A DNA stretch of 5,972 nt from an uncultured Planctomycetaceae bacterium (lineage in GTDB: Bacteria > Planctomycetota > Planctomycetia > Pirellulales > Pirellulaceae): the NCBI GenBank assembly GCA_903927685.1, contig CAIYOB010000316.1:1-5972 (forward strand). The letters run 5' to 3'. Position 1 is the first letter of the stretch; every line of letters starts with the position of its first letter. The position numbers and the translations under genes were made by a program. Of this stretch, positions 1 to 5,130 are shown in pieces. The notes below the pieces were generated by a model, which saw only the letters and a program-made list of their open reading frames with translations, was not told the origin of the DNA and did not search any database.

Positions 1-304
1 CCGGCTGATGTTCCAAGTCCGCAAAGCGGTCGCTCAGGTATTCTAACGTCTCCTCGCCGCACGAGGGGATCTCGCGTGCCCCCTGACGCCGCAAGGACAG
101 CACCACTCGAGCCGCAATCCCGCGCAGCCACGGGCCAAACGGACGCTGCTTGTCGTACACATCCAGCCGCCTCCAGGCCGTGAGCAGCGTCTCCTGGAAA
201 ACATCGTCCGCCAGGGCCGTGCGTCCCACCGCCGAGTGGATGTAAGCCGTCAGCATATCGGCATGCTCGCGCACCAGGATCTCGAACAGGCTTTGCGCAT
301 CCAT
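1..304 (-). CDS. ECF-type RNA polymerase sigma factor, 3' end cut off by window
   Basis: Reading the minus strand from the ATG at 304-302 gives 101 residues with no stop before the window edge. The protein begins MDAQSLFEILVREHADMLTA and contains ADDVFQETLLTAWRRLD at about residues 32-48, then PFGPWLRGIAARVVLSLRR at about 55-73. These match sigma region 2: the DDxFQET core-binding segment, and the FxxWLxxIAxR segment that contacts and melts the -10 element. Region 4 would lie outside the window. An AGGGGG Shine-Dalgarno sequence lies just upstream (about 312-318), and an in-frame TAG at 323-325 limits extension. Two other ATGs overlap the start: the one at 308-306 is out of frame. The protein should direct RNA polymerase to a small regulon in the cytoplasm. 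No anti-sigma factor is visible, but the downstream side is missing. It is divergent from the SHD1 gene, so mutual or autoregulation through the shared spacer is possible. Family call is firm, target genes unknown. Confidence 0.88.
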   Translation of the reverse strand, partial: MDAQSLFEILVREHADMLTAYIHSAVGRTALADDVFQETLLTAWRRLDVYDKQRPFGPWLRGIAARVVLSLRRQGAREIPSCGEETLEYLSDRFADLEHQP

Positions 305-413
305 CCATCGGGCCCCCTGTAGCTATCGCCGCTTACAGCCATTTGTCGCCGAATCGCCCTGCGGGGACAATCTTCCCTGGCGTCTTTCCCAGAAATCTGC
401 CCCGCACTCATTC

Positions 414-444
414 GATGTACGGCGCAGATCCCGAATGGTGTCAA
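414..444 (-). promoter_or_regulatory. Weak promoter-like hexamers upstream of the sigma factor
   Basis: On the minus strand a perfect TTGACA lies at 444-439. The best -10 candidate is TACATC at 419-414, only three of six consensus bases and with a 19-base spacer, longer than ideal. The position, about 110 bases before the sigma start, is reasonable. The -35 hexamer touches the first base of the 443-476 stem, so structure or protein binding there could affect it. Planctomycete promoters may not follow the E. coli consensus closely. Confidence 0.22.
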
Positions 445-546
445 GCCTTTTCGAGTCTAACCGTCCGGAAAGGCTTAATGTTTGGGCCAACTTTGCCTGA
501 TAGGTTACGCAGGATGGTTGCATAGGCAAACTAGGAAGGTTAGATT
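443..546 (+). ncRNA. Candidate structured leader RNA with H-type pseudoknot
   Basis: Three complementary pairings can coexist. Stem 1 pairs 443-453 with 466-476 (AAGCCTTTTCG with CGGAAAGGCTT, 11 pairs including one U-G). Stem 2 pairs 492-498 with 524-530 (TTTGCCT with AGGCAAA, 7 pairs plus a possible G-U). The loop of stem 1 (TCTAACC, 456-462) is complementary to GGTTAGA at 538-544, extendable outward through one G-U to nine pairs. The linkers are 2, 3 and 61 bases, which suits a classical H-type pseudoknot, with stem 2 sitting inside the long linker. The G-U pairs favour an RNA read on the plus strand, that is, the leader of the SHD1 gene starting 119 bases downstream. I recognise no known riboswitch class in it. 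It could also be chance, or a DNA operator between divergent genes. Confidence 0.4.
518..546 (+). promoter_or_regulatory. Weak promoter-like hexamers upstream of the SHD1 gene
   Basis: TTGCAT (518-523) is followed after 17 bases by TAGATT (541-546), which matches four of six -10 consensus bases; the -35 match is only three of six. If real, transcription would start near 553, leaving a leader of roughly 110 bases and excluding the pseudoknot-forming segment from the message. That makes this reading and the structured-leader reading mutually exclusive. Confidence 0.2.
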
Positions 547-664
547 ATTGATTGTCCCCGCCGGCGATCTGCGCCGCCAGTACCTGCCGTGCGCCGATTC
601 GTGCGACCTGCGATACGAGGCCGACTTACCACACATTTACATTCCATCTCGGGAGGCTCAGCAG

Positions 665-2152
665 ATGCGTAAGTGGTTCCCTATTGCCAAAGTGGCCCTC
701 GTCTGGGCCGTGGTTGTTCTGATGTCGATCGACTCGGCAATGGCCTGCCGATGGCTGTGCTCGTTGCGAGCCCGCCGAGCCGCACCGTGCGCCCATGACG
801 TATGCCTCGACGCTTCGGACAAGTCCGCCGACAAAGGGGTAGCTCCGGACGTCGAGCCGATGGACGAGCCGCCGCCGCCGGCACCTGCCGAGCCAGCCAA
901 GCCGGAAGTCGCTCCGGCGCAGGAAGAGCCTAAGGCTCCAGAAGCTGCGCCGAAGAAGGTCGACGCGCCGAAAGAGGCACCGGCGAAAGCTGAACCGGAA
1001 ATGCCGGTAGCCCCCGCTCCGGAACCGAAGCCGGCGGAACCCGCTCCCGCTCCGGAACCGGCCCCCGCTCCGGAGCCGAAGCCGGCGGAACCCGCTCCCG
1101 CCCCGGAACCGGCCCCCGCTCCGGAACCGAAGCCGGCGGAACCCGCTCCCGCCCCGGAACCGGCCCCCGCTCCGGAACCGAAGCCGGCGGAACCCGCTCC
1201 CGCTCCGGAACCGGCTCCCGCTCCGGAACCGAAGCCCGCGGAACCGGCTCCTGCTCCGGAACCGAAGCCCGCGGAACCGGCTCCCGCTCCGGAACCGGCC
1301 CCTGCCCCGGAACCGAAGCCCGCGGAACCGGCTCCCGCTCCGGAACCCGCTCCCGCGGAAGCTGCGCCCGCCGCCGAGCCGGCGATGCCCGCCGAGGCCC
1401 CCAAGGCCGAGGCCGCCGAGAAGGATCCGCTGGACAGCTTGTTCGGTGATCTGCCGAAGGAACCGGCCGCCGAGGCGGCGAAGCCTGCCGAACCAGCCGC
1501 CGCTCCCGCGCCGGCCGAGAAGCCGGCTGCAGAACCGGCCAAGGAGAATTTGGACGACCTGTTCGGCCCGCCGGCCGCGAAGCCGGAAATGCCTGCTGCT
1601 CCGGAAGCCGCTCCGGCCGCCGCTCCCGCCAAGGAGAGCCTGGACGACCTGTTCGGCCCGCCAGCCGCGAAGCCGGAAATGCCGGCCGCTCCGGAAGCCG
1701 CCCCGGCCGCCGCTCCTGCCAAGGAGAGCCTGGACGACCTGTTCGGCCCGCCGGCCGCGAAGCCGGAAATGCCGGCCGCTCCCGAAGCCGCTCCCGCTGC
1801 GGCTCCGGCCCCGGCCAAGGAGAGCCTGGACGACCTGTTCGGCCCGCCGGCCGCGAAGCCGGAAGCGGCTCCCAAGGAGCAGCCCAAGGCCGAGCCGGCC
1901 AAGGACCCGTTCAGCTCGTTGGAGCGGGAAACGGTCGAGCTGTCGATGCGAACCTGGGTCGACAACACCGGCAGCTTCCAGGTCACGGCCAAGTTGGTCG
2001 AGGTCCTGGATGGCAAGGTCCGGCTGCTGAAGGACAGCGGCAAGACGACGACCGTCGATCTGCGCCGGTTGAGCGAAGCCGATGTGGAGTACGTCCAGAC
2101 GGTCCTGGCTCAGCAGGGGTCGAGCGTGCTCGGTCAGTTGGCGGCCCGCTAG
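665..2152 (+). CDS. Secreted Pro/Ala/Glu-rich repeat protein with C-terminal SHD1 domain
   Basis: The chosen ATG at 665 follows GGGAGG (651-656) with an 8-base spacer and gives 495 residues starting with a clear signal peptide: MRKW, a hydrophobic core at 7-20, and an AMA site cutting after Ala27. The mature end carries four cysteines (28, 32, 42, 47). A long Pro/Ala/Glu/Lys linker follows, with seven KPAEP units at about 122-235. Next come LDDLFG-type motifs at about 256 (LDSLFGD), 296, 326, 356 and 388, within 30-residue repeats, and a degenerate DPFSSLE at 414. The C-terminus (about 428-480; MRTWVDNTGSFQVTAKLVEV, then DGKVRLLKDSGKTTTVDLRR and LSEADVEYV) matches the SHD1 family (Sla1 homology domain 1), common in planctomycetes. 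Yeast Sla1 SHD1 binds NPFxD peptides; the bacterial ligand is unknown. The protein is probably exported with the linker as an extended spacer. Lipoprotein processing at Cys28 is possible but the lipobox is poor. It converges on the oxidoreductase gene. Confidence 0.85.
   Translation: MRKWFPIAKVALVWAVVVLMSIDSAMACRWLCSLRARRAAPCAHDVCLDASDKSADKGVAPDVEPMDEPPPPAPAEPAKPEVAPAQEEPKAPEAAPKKVDAPKEAPAKAEPEMPVAPAPEPKPAEPAPAPEPAPAPEPKPAEPAPAPEPAPAPEPKPAEPAPAPEPAPAPEPKPAEPAPAPEPAPAPEPKPAEPAPAPEPKPAEPAPAPEPAPAPEPKPAEPAPAPEPAPAEAAPAAEPAMPAEAPKAEAAEKDPLDSLFGDLPKEPAAEAAKPAEPAAAPAPAEKPAAEPAKENLDDLFGPPAAKPEMPAAPEAAPAAAPAKESLDDLFGPPAAKPEMPAAPEAAPAAAPAKESLDDLFGPPAAKPEMPAAPEAAPAAAPAPAKESLDDLFGPPAAKPEAAPKEQPKAEPAKDPFSSLERETVELSMRTWVDNTGSFQVTAKLVEVLDGKVRLLKDSGKTTTVDLRRLSEADVEYVQTVLAQQGSSVLGQLAAR
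1028..1366 (+). repeat. 51-base in-frame tandem repeats (KPAEPAPAPEPAPAPEP units)
   Basis: Units begin with the AAG codon at 1028, 1079, 1130, 1181, 1232, 1265 and 1316. The spacing is 51 bases (17 codons) except the fifth unit, which is 33 bases and lacks six codons. Units two and three are identical in sequence. Two subfamilies are visible: the first four open AAGCCGGCGGAACCC, the last three open AAGCCCGCGGAACCG. That pattern points to local duplication, with a later in-frame loss of 18 bases. All length changes keep the frame, so the array should encode a rigid, extended, charged linker of variable length. Confidence 0.93.
1550..1876 (+). repeat. 90-base in-frame repeats carrying LDDLFGPPAAKPEMP
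   Basis: LDDLFG codons begin at 1550, 1640, 1730 and 1826, spaced 90, 90 and 96 bases; the last interval has two extra codons (Ala-Pro). A diverged copy begins at 1430 (LDSLFGD). Each 30-residue unit is an acidic, hydrophobic hexapeptide followed by a flexible Ala/Pro/Glu spacer. The hexapeptide codons are nearly identical between copies (CTGGACGACCTGTTCGGC, first copy starting TTG), while the spacer varies at third positions. The fourth unit breaks off after KPE into the region before the SHD1 domain. Confidence 0.93.
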
Positions 2153-2170
2153 AGACGAGAGCGAGCGACT

Positions 2171-2260
2171 CGTGGGACGGAATTCACTTCGTCCCCACGG
2201 ACGGAAGTCCATCCGACGACCGGAATCAGGGGCGACGCGTGCTTTGAGCGCGGTCGCCCC
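2171..2260. terminator. Dyads in the convergent gap, possible two-way terminator
   Basis: Two dyads lie between the converging stops at 2152 and 2279. The stronger pairs GGGGCGAC (2229-2236) with GTCGCCCC (2253-2260), perfect over 8 bp, with a 16-base loop that can add GCG/CGC across a one-base bulge. The weaker pairs CGTGGGACG (2171-2179) with CGTCCCCACG (2190-2199), with one bulged base. Neither is followed by a real T-run on either strand (TTCAG after the first), so a classical intrinsic terminator is uncertain; the location between convergent genes is the main support. Confidence 0.45.
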
Positions 2261-2278
2261 TTCAGCGTTGACCGCCGA

Positions 2279-3643
2279 TCAATACTCTCGCTTCGACTTG
2301 ACGCCCGGCATCGGACACGGATAGGTGCCGTCGTCCTGCAACTGCACCGGGGCGGGCCCTTCCGCCGTCAGCTTGTCCGCGTCCGGCGCGAATTCGTGGT
2401 CGCTGTTCAGGATCTCGTCGTAGGTGACGACCCGGCCGACGTGCGCCGCCATGCGGCCCATCGAGGTGACCAAGCTGGCTTCGGCGCCGCGCTTGGCCTC
2501 GTTGTACGGCTTGTCCTGCCGGATCGCCTCGATCAAGTCGTCCCATTCCATCTGGTACGGATTGGGCTCGGGTTGCGGAAAGGCCCACAGCAGTTCGTTG
2601 TCCAGCATATTGTGGCCTTTGTACGTTCGGACCTTGCCGGGCGTATGGGCCGACGTCGAAATGACCGCCGCGCCTTTGGTGCCGTGCGCATAGCTGGCGA
2701 ACTCGTTGTAACAGTTGGGCATCTGCCGGCCGTCGTAGAACAGCTTCGTTCCGTCCGGATATGTGTACTCGACTCCGTAGGTGTCCAGGTTCTGGTCGAC
2801 GTTTTCGCCGCGGTAATGGCGGCCGCCCAGGGCATGCGCCTTGACCGGCCAGGCACCTTTGATCCACGAGCATTCGTCGACCTGGTGGATGTAGTAGTCG
2901 CTGTACACGCCGCCGCTGGCCCACAGGAAACTGTGAAACCGCTGGATCTGGTACATGACCTCGCTCATGCCCTCGGGCTTCGACTTGGTCATCCCGCCTC
3001 CGGAGCCCATGCGGTAGGCACGCAAGGCGATCAGATCGCCGATCTCGCCGTCCTGGATCCGTTGCAGCAACTGCTGCCGGCCGCGGCAGTGCCGGATCAT
3101 CAGCCCGACGCCGACCTTGAGATTCTTCTGGTCGGCCTGCTCGGCCAAGGCGATCATCTTGCGGGTCGTGGGGCCATCCACCGTCACGGGCTTTTCCATG
3201 AACACGTTCAGGCCCTTGGCGATGGCGTAGGTGAAGTGGACCCAGCGGAAGGCCGGCGGCGTGGCGAAGATCGCGACGTCCCCCGGCTTCAGGCAATCCA
3301 TCGCCTTTTGATAGGCGTCAAAGCCCAGGAACTTGCGTTCCTCCGGCACGTCGAAACGGTCGCCGAACTTCTGCAGATTGTTGTAGCTGGACTTGAGTTT
3401 GTTCTCGAACACATCCGCCATCGCCACCAGTTTCGTCGGCCCGTTGGGGACAGACAGCGCGTTGCTGGCCGCGCCGGTGCCGCGGCCCCCGCAGCCGATC
3501 AAAGCCACGTGAATCGTATTGTCCTCGGCCGCATGCACGCGGGGAACTGCCAGTCCCGCAACCAGTGCCGAAGCGGCGGCCGTGCGGCCGGTGTACTGCA
3601 GGAACTCGCGGCGGGAGGTGGCAAGCGGTGAATCTTGTCGCAT
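2279..3643 (-). CDS. Tat-exported Gfo/Idh/MocA family oxidoreductase
   Basis: The start at 3643-3641 gives 454 residues. AGGAGAGA (3651-3658) lies upstream at about 10 bases, whereas an in-frame ATG ten codons earlier lacks a better site and would displace the signal. The N-terminus has a twin-arginine motif SRREFLQ (10-16), a hydrophobic stretch and a likely cut near VHAAEDN (37-42), so the protein should be exported folded, with its cofactor. A Rossmann NAD(P) fold follows, with the glycine-rich VALIGCGGRGTG (46-57), a typical FATPP strand end (126-130) and the family's EKP motif (150-152). The alpha/beta C-terminal domain contains DYYIHQVDECSW (249-260), where His253 and Asp256 occupy the position of the family's catalytic HxxD. 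The family oxidises or reduces sugars, inositols and related polyols; the substrate cannot be read from the sequence. Such exported paralogues are numerous in planctomycetes and often linked to polysaccharide use. It stands alone, divergent from the URO-D gene. Confidence 0.92.
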   Translation of the reverse strand: MRQDSPLATSRREFLQYTGRTAAASALVAGLAVPRVHAAEDNTIHVALIGCGGRGTGAASNALSVPNGPTKLVAMADVFENKLKSSYNNLQKFGDRFDVPEERKFLGFDAYQKAMDCLKPGDVAIFATPPAFRWVHFTYAIAKGLNVFMEKPVTVDGPTTRKMIALAEQADQKNLKVGVGLMIRHCRGRQQLLQRIQDGEIGDLIALRAYRMGSGGGMTKSKPEGMSEVMYQIQRFHSFLWASGGVYSDYYIHQVDECSWIKGAWPVKAHALGGRHYRGENVDQNLDTYGVEYTYPDGTKLFYDGRQMPNCYNEFASYAHGTKGAAVISTSAHTPGKVRTYKGHNMLDNELLWAFPQPEPNPYQMEWDDLIEAIRQDKPYNEAKRGAEASLVTSMGRMAAHVGRVVTYDEILNSDHEFAPDADKLTAEGPAPVQLQDDGTYPCPMPGVKSKREY

Positions 3644-3748
3644 CGTGGGATCTCTCCTGGGGATGGAAAACAATCATTGACACACCAGTCGCGGCGCAGG
3701 CCGTCCGCTCGCGCCGCGTCCGCGTCCAGACCACCGGACGACGAGCCG

Positions 3749-3777
3749 ATTGTACACGCGCGGCCAACGGTTGACAG
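3749..3777 (-). promoter_or_regulatory. Candidate sigma-70-like promoter for the oxidoreductase
   Basis: On the minus strand CTGTCA (3777-3772) is followed after 17 bases by TACAAT (3754-3749), matching four of six and five of six consensus bases. Transcription would start near 3742, giving a leader of about 100 bases before the Shine-Dalgarno AGGAGAGA. No operator is evident beside it. Confidence 0.4.
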
Positions 3778-3838
3778 GCCCCCGGCCGCCGCCTCGGCCG
3801 CCGCCTCGGCGATCGTCGCAGGTCTCCGCCTCGGTCCG

Positions 3839-3860
3839 ACCCTCCCGCGCGCGGGAGGGT
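3839..3860. repeat. Perfect 22-base G+C-rich palindrome
   Basis: The arm ACCCTCCCGCG (3839-3849) is followed directly by its exact complement CGCGGGAGGGT (3850-3860). As RNA it would form a very stable hairpin from either strand; GAGTTCTTAAG follows on the plus strand, which is not a proper U-run. It lies between divergent promoters, where a terminator is not expected, so an extragenic dispersed repeat or a protein-binding site is more plausible. A genome-wide copy count would decide. Confidence 0.7.
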
Positions 3861-3978
3861 GAGTTCTTAAGATTGGCCCGCAGGTAACTTGCCCGCCTAC
3901 TTGTCGCTGGGTAACTTGAGGTCGATCAGATTTGTTCCTTGGTCGCGGCGGCTGAATTCCCGAATTGCGGGAGTGAGT

Positions 3979-4065
3979 ATGCCTCCGGGCTCCTCGACGG
4001 ATGCGAGTGATGTCGTTGAATTCCCGAGAACGCGTGTGGCGAACGATTCGAGGCGAGCCAGCTGA
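3979..4065 (+). CDS. Short overlapping upstream reading frame, possibly a leader peptide
   Basis: The ATG at 3979 follows GGGAG (3969-3973) with a 5-base spacer, a better ribosome site than the URO-D gene itself has. It encodes 28 residues starting MPPGSSTDASDVV and stops with TGA at 4063-4065, overlapping the first 65 bases of the URO-D gene in another frame. It resembles no known peptide. It could couple or limit translation of the main gene, or be chance. Confidence 0.2.
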   Translation: MPPGSSTDASDVVEFPRTRVANDSRRAS

Positions 4066-5074
4066 CTGTGTGCCGGCGGCGCCGTTCATGTACGATCTGG
4101 CGGCAGTCGCCGCCGGCGTCCCGCTGCGCGACTACTACACGCGTGCCGAGGCGTTGGTGCACGCCCAACTGTGCTTGCATGAGTTGGTCGGCCAAGACGT
4201 GATCTCCGTGGGCTCGGACAACTACTACATCGCCGAAGGTTTCGGCTGCCAGACGACGCGCAGCGACGACGAACTGCCGGCCCTCGACCAGTCGGCGGTC
4301 GGACAGTTGGCCGACGTGGCTGGCCTGCAGGTGCCCGATCCGCATACGCAGGGGCGGATGCCGATGATGATCCAGGCGATTCGCGACGTGCGTCGCGCTG
4401 TCGGCGATCGCGTGGCGATCCGCTGTCCGGGCACGGGACCGTTCGCGCTGGCTTCGTACCTGATCGGCACGCAGAACTGGCTGCTCGAAGTCGGCATGGT
4501 CGAAGCCGGGATGAGCGACGGGCACGAGGCGGCGCTGCATCACGGCTTGGAACTGGCCGCCCAGGCGCTGATCCGGTTTGGGATCGCCTGTTGGGAAGCC
4601 GGCGCCGACATCATCCAGTGCGGCGATTCGCTGGCATCGTGCAACGTCATCTCGCCGCAGACCTACCGGCGGTTCGCGTGGCCCTACCAGCAGAAGATCT
4701 TTCGGGCCTGGCGCCAGCAGGGGATTCGCGCTTCGCTGTTGCACATTTGCGGCGACAGCAGCCGTGTCCTGAACTGGTATGCGGAAACCGGTGCCGACCT
4801 CATCGAGATCGACAATCAGGTGGACATGGGCCACGCCGTCGAGACCATTGACGGGCGGGCGACCCTGGTGGGCAATGTCCACACGGTCACGGAGTTACTG
4901 GCGGGTTCGCGTGACACCGTGCGGGCCGCGGCTCAACGTTGTTTGCAGGCAGCGGCCGGAACTCGCTTTATCCTGGGCTCCGGCTGCCTGGTTCCCCGCC
5001 GCACGCCGCTGGACAACGTGCGAGAACTCGTGCAGGCGGCGCATGGTAAGCGCACGAACGCCGGTGCAGCTTGA
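4001..5074 (+). CDS. URO-D/MtaA-family protein, likely corrinoid-linked methyltransferase
   Basis: The 357-residue protein has the size and fold signature of the uroporphyrinogen decarboxylase superfamily. Visible are SRERVWRTIRGEPADCVPAA near the N-terminus (8-27), GADIIQCGDSLAS (201-213) followed by ISPQTYRRFAWPY (217-229), HICGD (248-252), LVGNVHT (289-295) and GSGC (326-329). His248, Cys250 and Cys329 form HxC-x78-C, the zinc site arrangement of MtaA/MtbA/CmuA methylcobalamin:thiol methyltransferases. True HemE carries an N-terminal PxWxMRQAGR motif, which is absent. The likely role is cytoplasmic methyl transfer between a corrinoid protein and a thiol or other acceptor; no corrinoid protein or reactivase gene lies in the window, so the substrate is open. 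The start is uncertain: ATG at 4001 and an in-frame ATG at 4010 both lack a good ribosome site, and a TGA at 3974-3976 excludes longer forms. The shorter start gives the family-like MSLNSRERV. Confidence 0.83.
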   Translation: MRVMSLNSRERVWRTIRGEPADCVPAAPFMYDLAAVAAGVPLRDYYTRAEALVHAQLCLHELVGQDVISVGSDNYYIAEGFGCQTTRSDDELPALDQSAVGQLADVAGLQVPDPHTQGRMPMMIQAIRDVRRAVGDRVAIRCPGTGPFALASYLIGTQNWLLEVGMVEAGMSDGHEAALHHGLELAAQALIRFGIACWEAGADIIQCGDSLASCNVISPQTYRRFAWPYQQKIFRAWRQQGIRASLLHICGDSSRVLNWYAETGADLIEIDNQVDMGHAVETIDGRATLVGNVHTVTELLAGSRDTVRAAAQRCLQAAAGTRFILGSGCLVPRRTPLDNVRELVQAAHGKRTNAGAA

Positions 5075-5130
5075 TCGCGGGGCGACCTGCGCCAAACCGG
5101 GCTGGGGTGCTTTCGACTCACGCCGCAGGC

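Larger units (their letters stand above)
305..664. other. Divergent intergenic spacer between sigma factor and SHD1 gene
   Basis: No convincing gene lies in these 360 bases. The frame of the SHD1 gene is open upstream to an ATG at 482, but that stretch lacks a ribosome site and would bury the signal peptide, so I treat it as non-coding. The spacer holds an 11-bp stem (443-476), a 7-bp stem (492-530), a segment at 538-546 complementary to the first loop, and weak promoter-like hexamers in both directions. Bases 547-650 show only a minor 5-bp dyad near 563-577 (CGGCG/CGCCG). Confidence 0.6.
3644..4000. other. Divergent intergenic spacer between oxidoreductase and URO-D gene
   Basis: I see no credible protein gene in these 357 bases apart from a 28-codon overlapping reading frame at the right end (3979-4065). 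The spacer contains a promoter candidate for the oxidoreductase (3749-3777), a 12-base tandem duplication GGCCGCCGCCTC (3784-3807), a perfect 22-base palindrome (3839-3860), and the 9-base direct repeat GGTAACTTG at 3883-3891 and 3910-3918 (27-base period). It also has a small dyad TCCCG/CGGGA at 3958-3972. Confidence 0.6.

Noticed and set aside
482..664. In-frame upstream extension of the SHD1 gene to the ATG at 482
   Set aside because: No Shine-Dalgarno sequence precedes 482, the extension would bury a clear signal peptide, and the region contains RNA/DNA dyads; the ATG at 665 has GGGAGG at ideal spacing.
1028..1876. Repeat arrays as a possible CRISPR
   Set aside because: Units are contiguous, in-frame codons without unique spacers; they encode a peptide repeat.
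626..2212. Long open frames on the minus strand across the SHD1 gene (528 and 461 codons)
   Set aside because: They are antisense shadows of the G+C-rich repeats and translate to low-complexity Gly/Arg/Ser/Phe or Ala/Gly/Ser strings with no domain.
2396..3631. Plus-strand 411-codon open frame opposite the oxidoreductase
   Set aside because: It lies opposite a gene with intact family motifs, has an Ala/Val/Arg/Asp-biased composition and shows no ribosome site or domain.
3771..3776. TTGACA on the plus strand as a -35 element for the URO-D gene
   Set aside because: No -10-like hexamer lies 15-19 bases downstream; that position is the GGCCGCCGCCTC duplication.
3926..4882. Minus-strand 318-codon open frame opposite the URO-D gene
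   Set aside because: The plus-strand product has conserved URO-D/MtaA motifs along its whole length, so the minus frame is a shadow.
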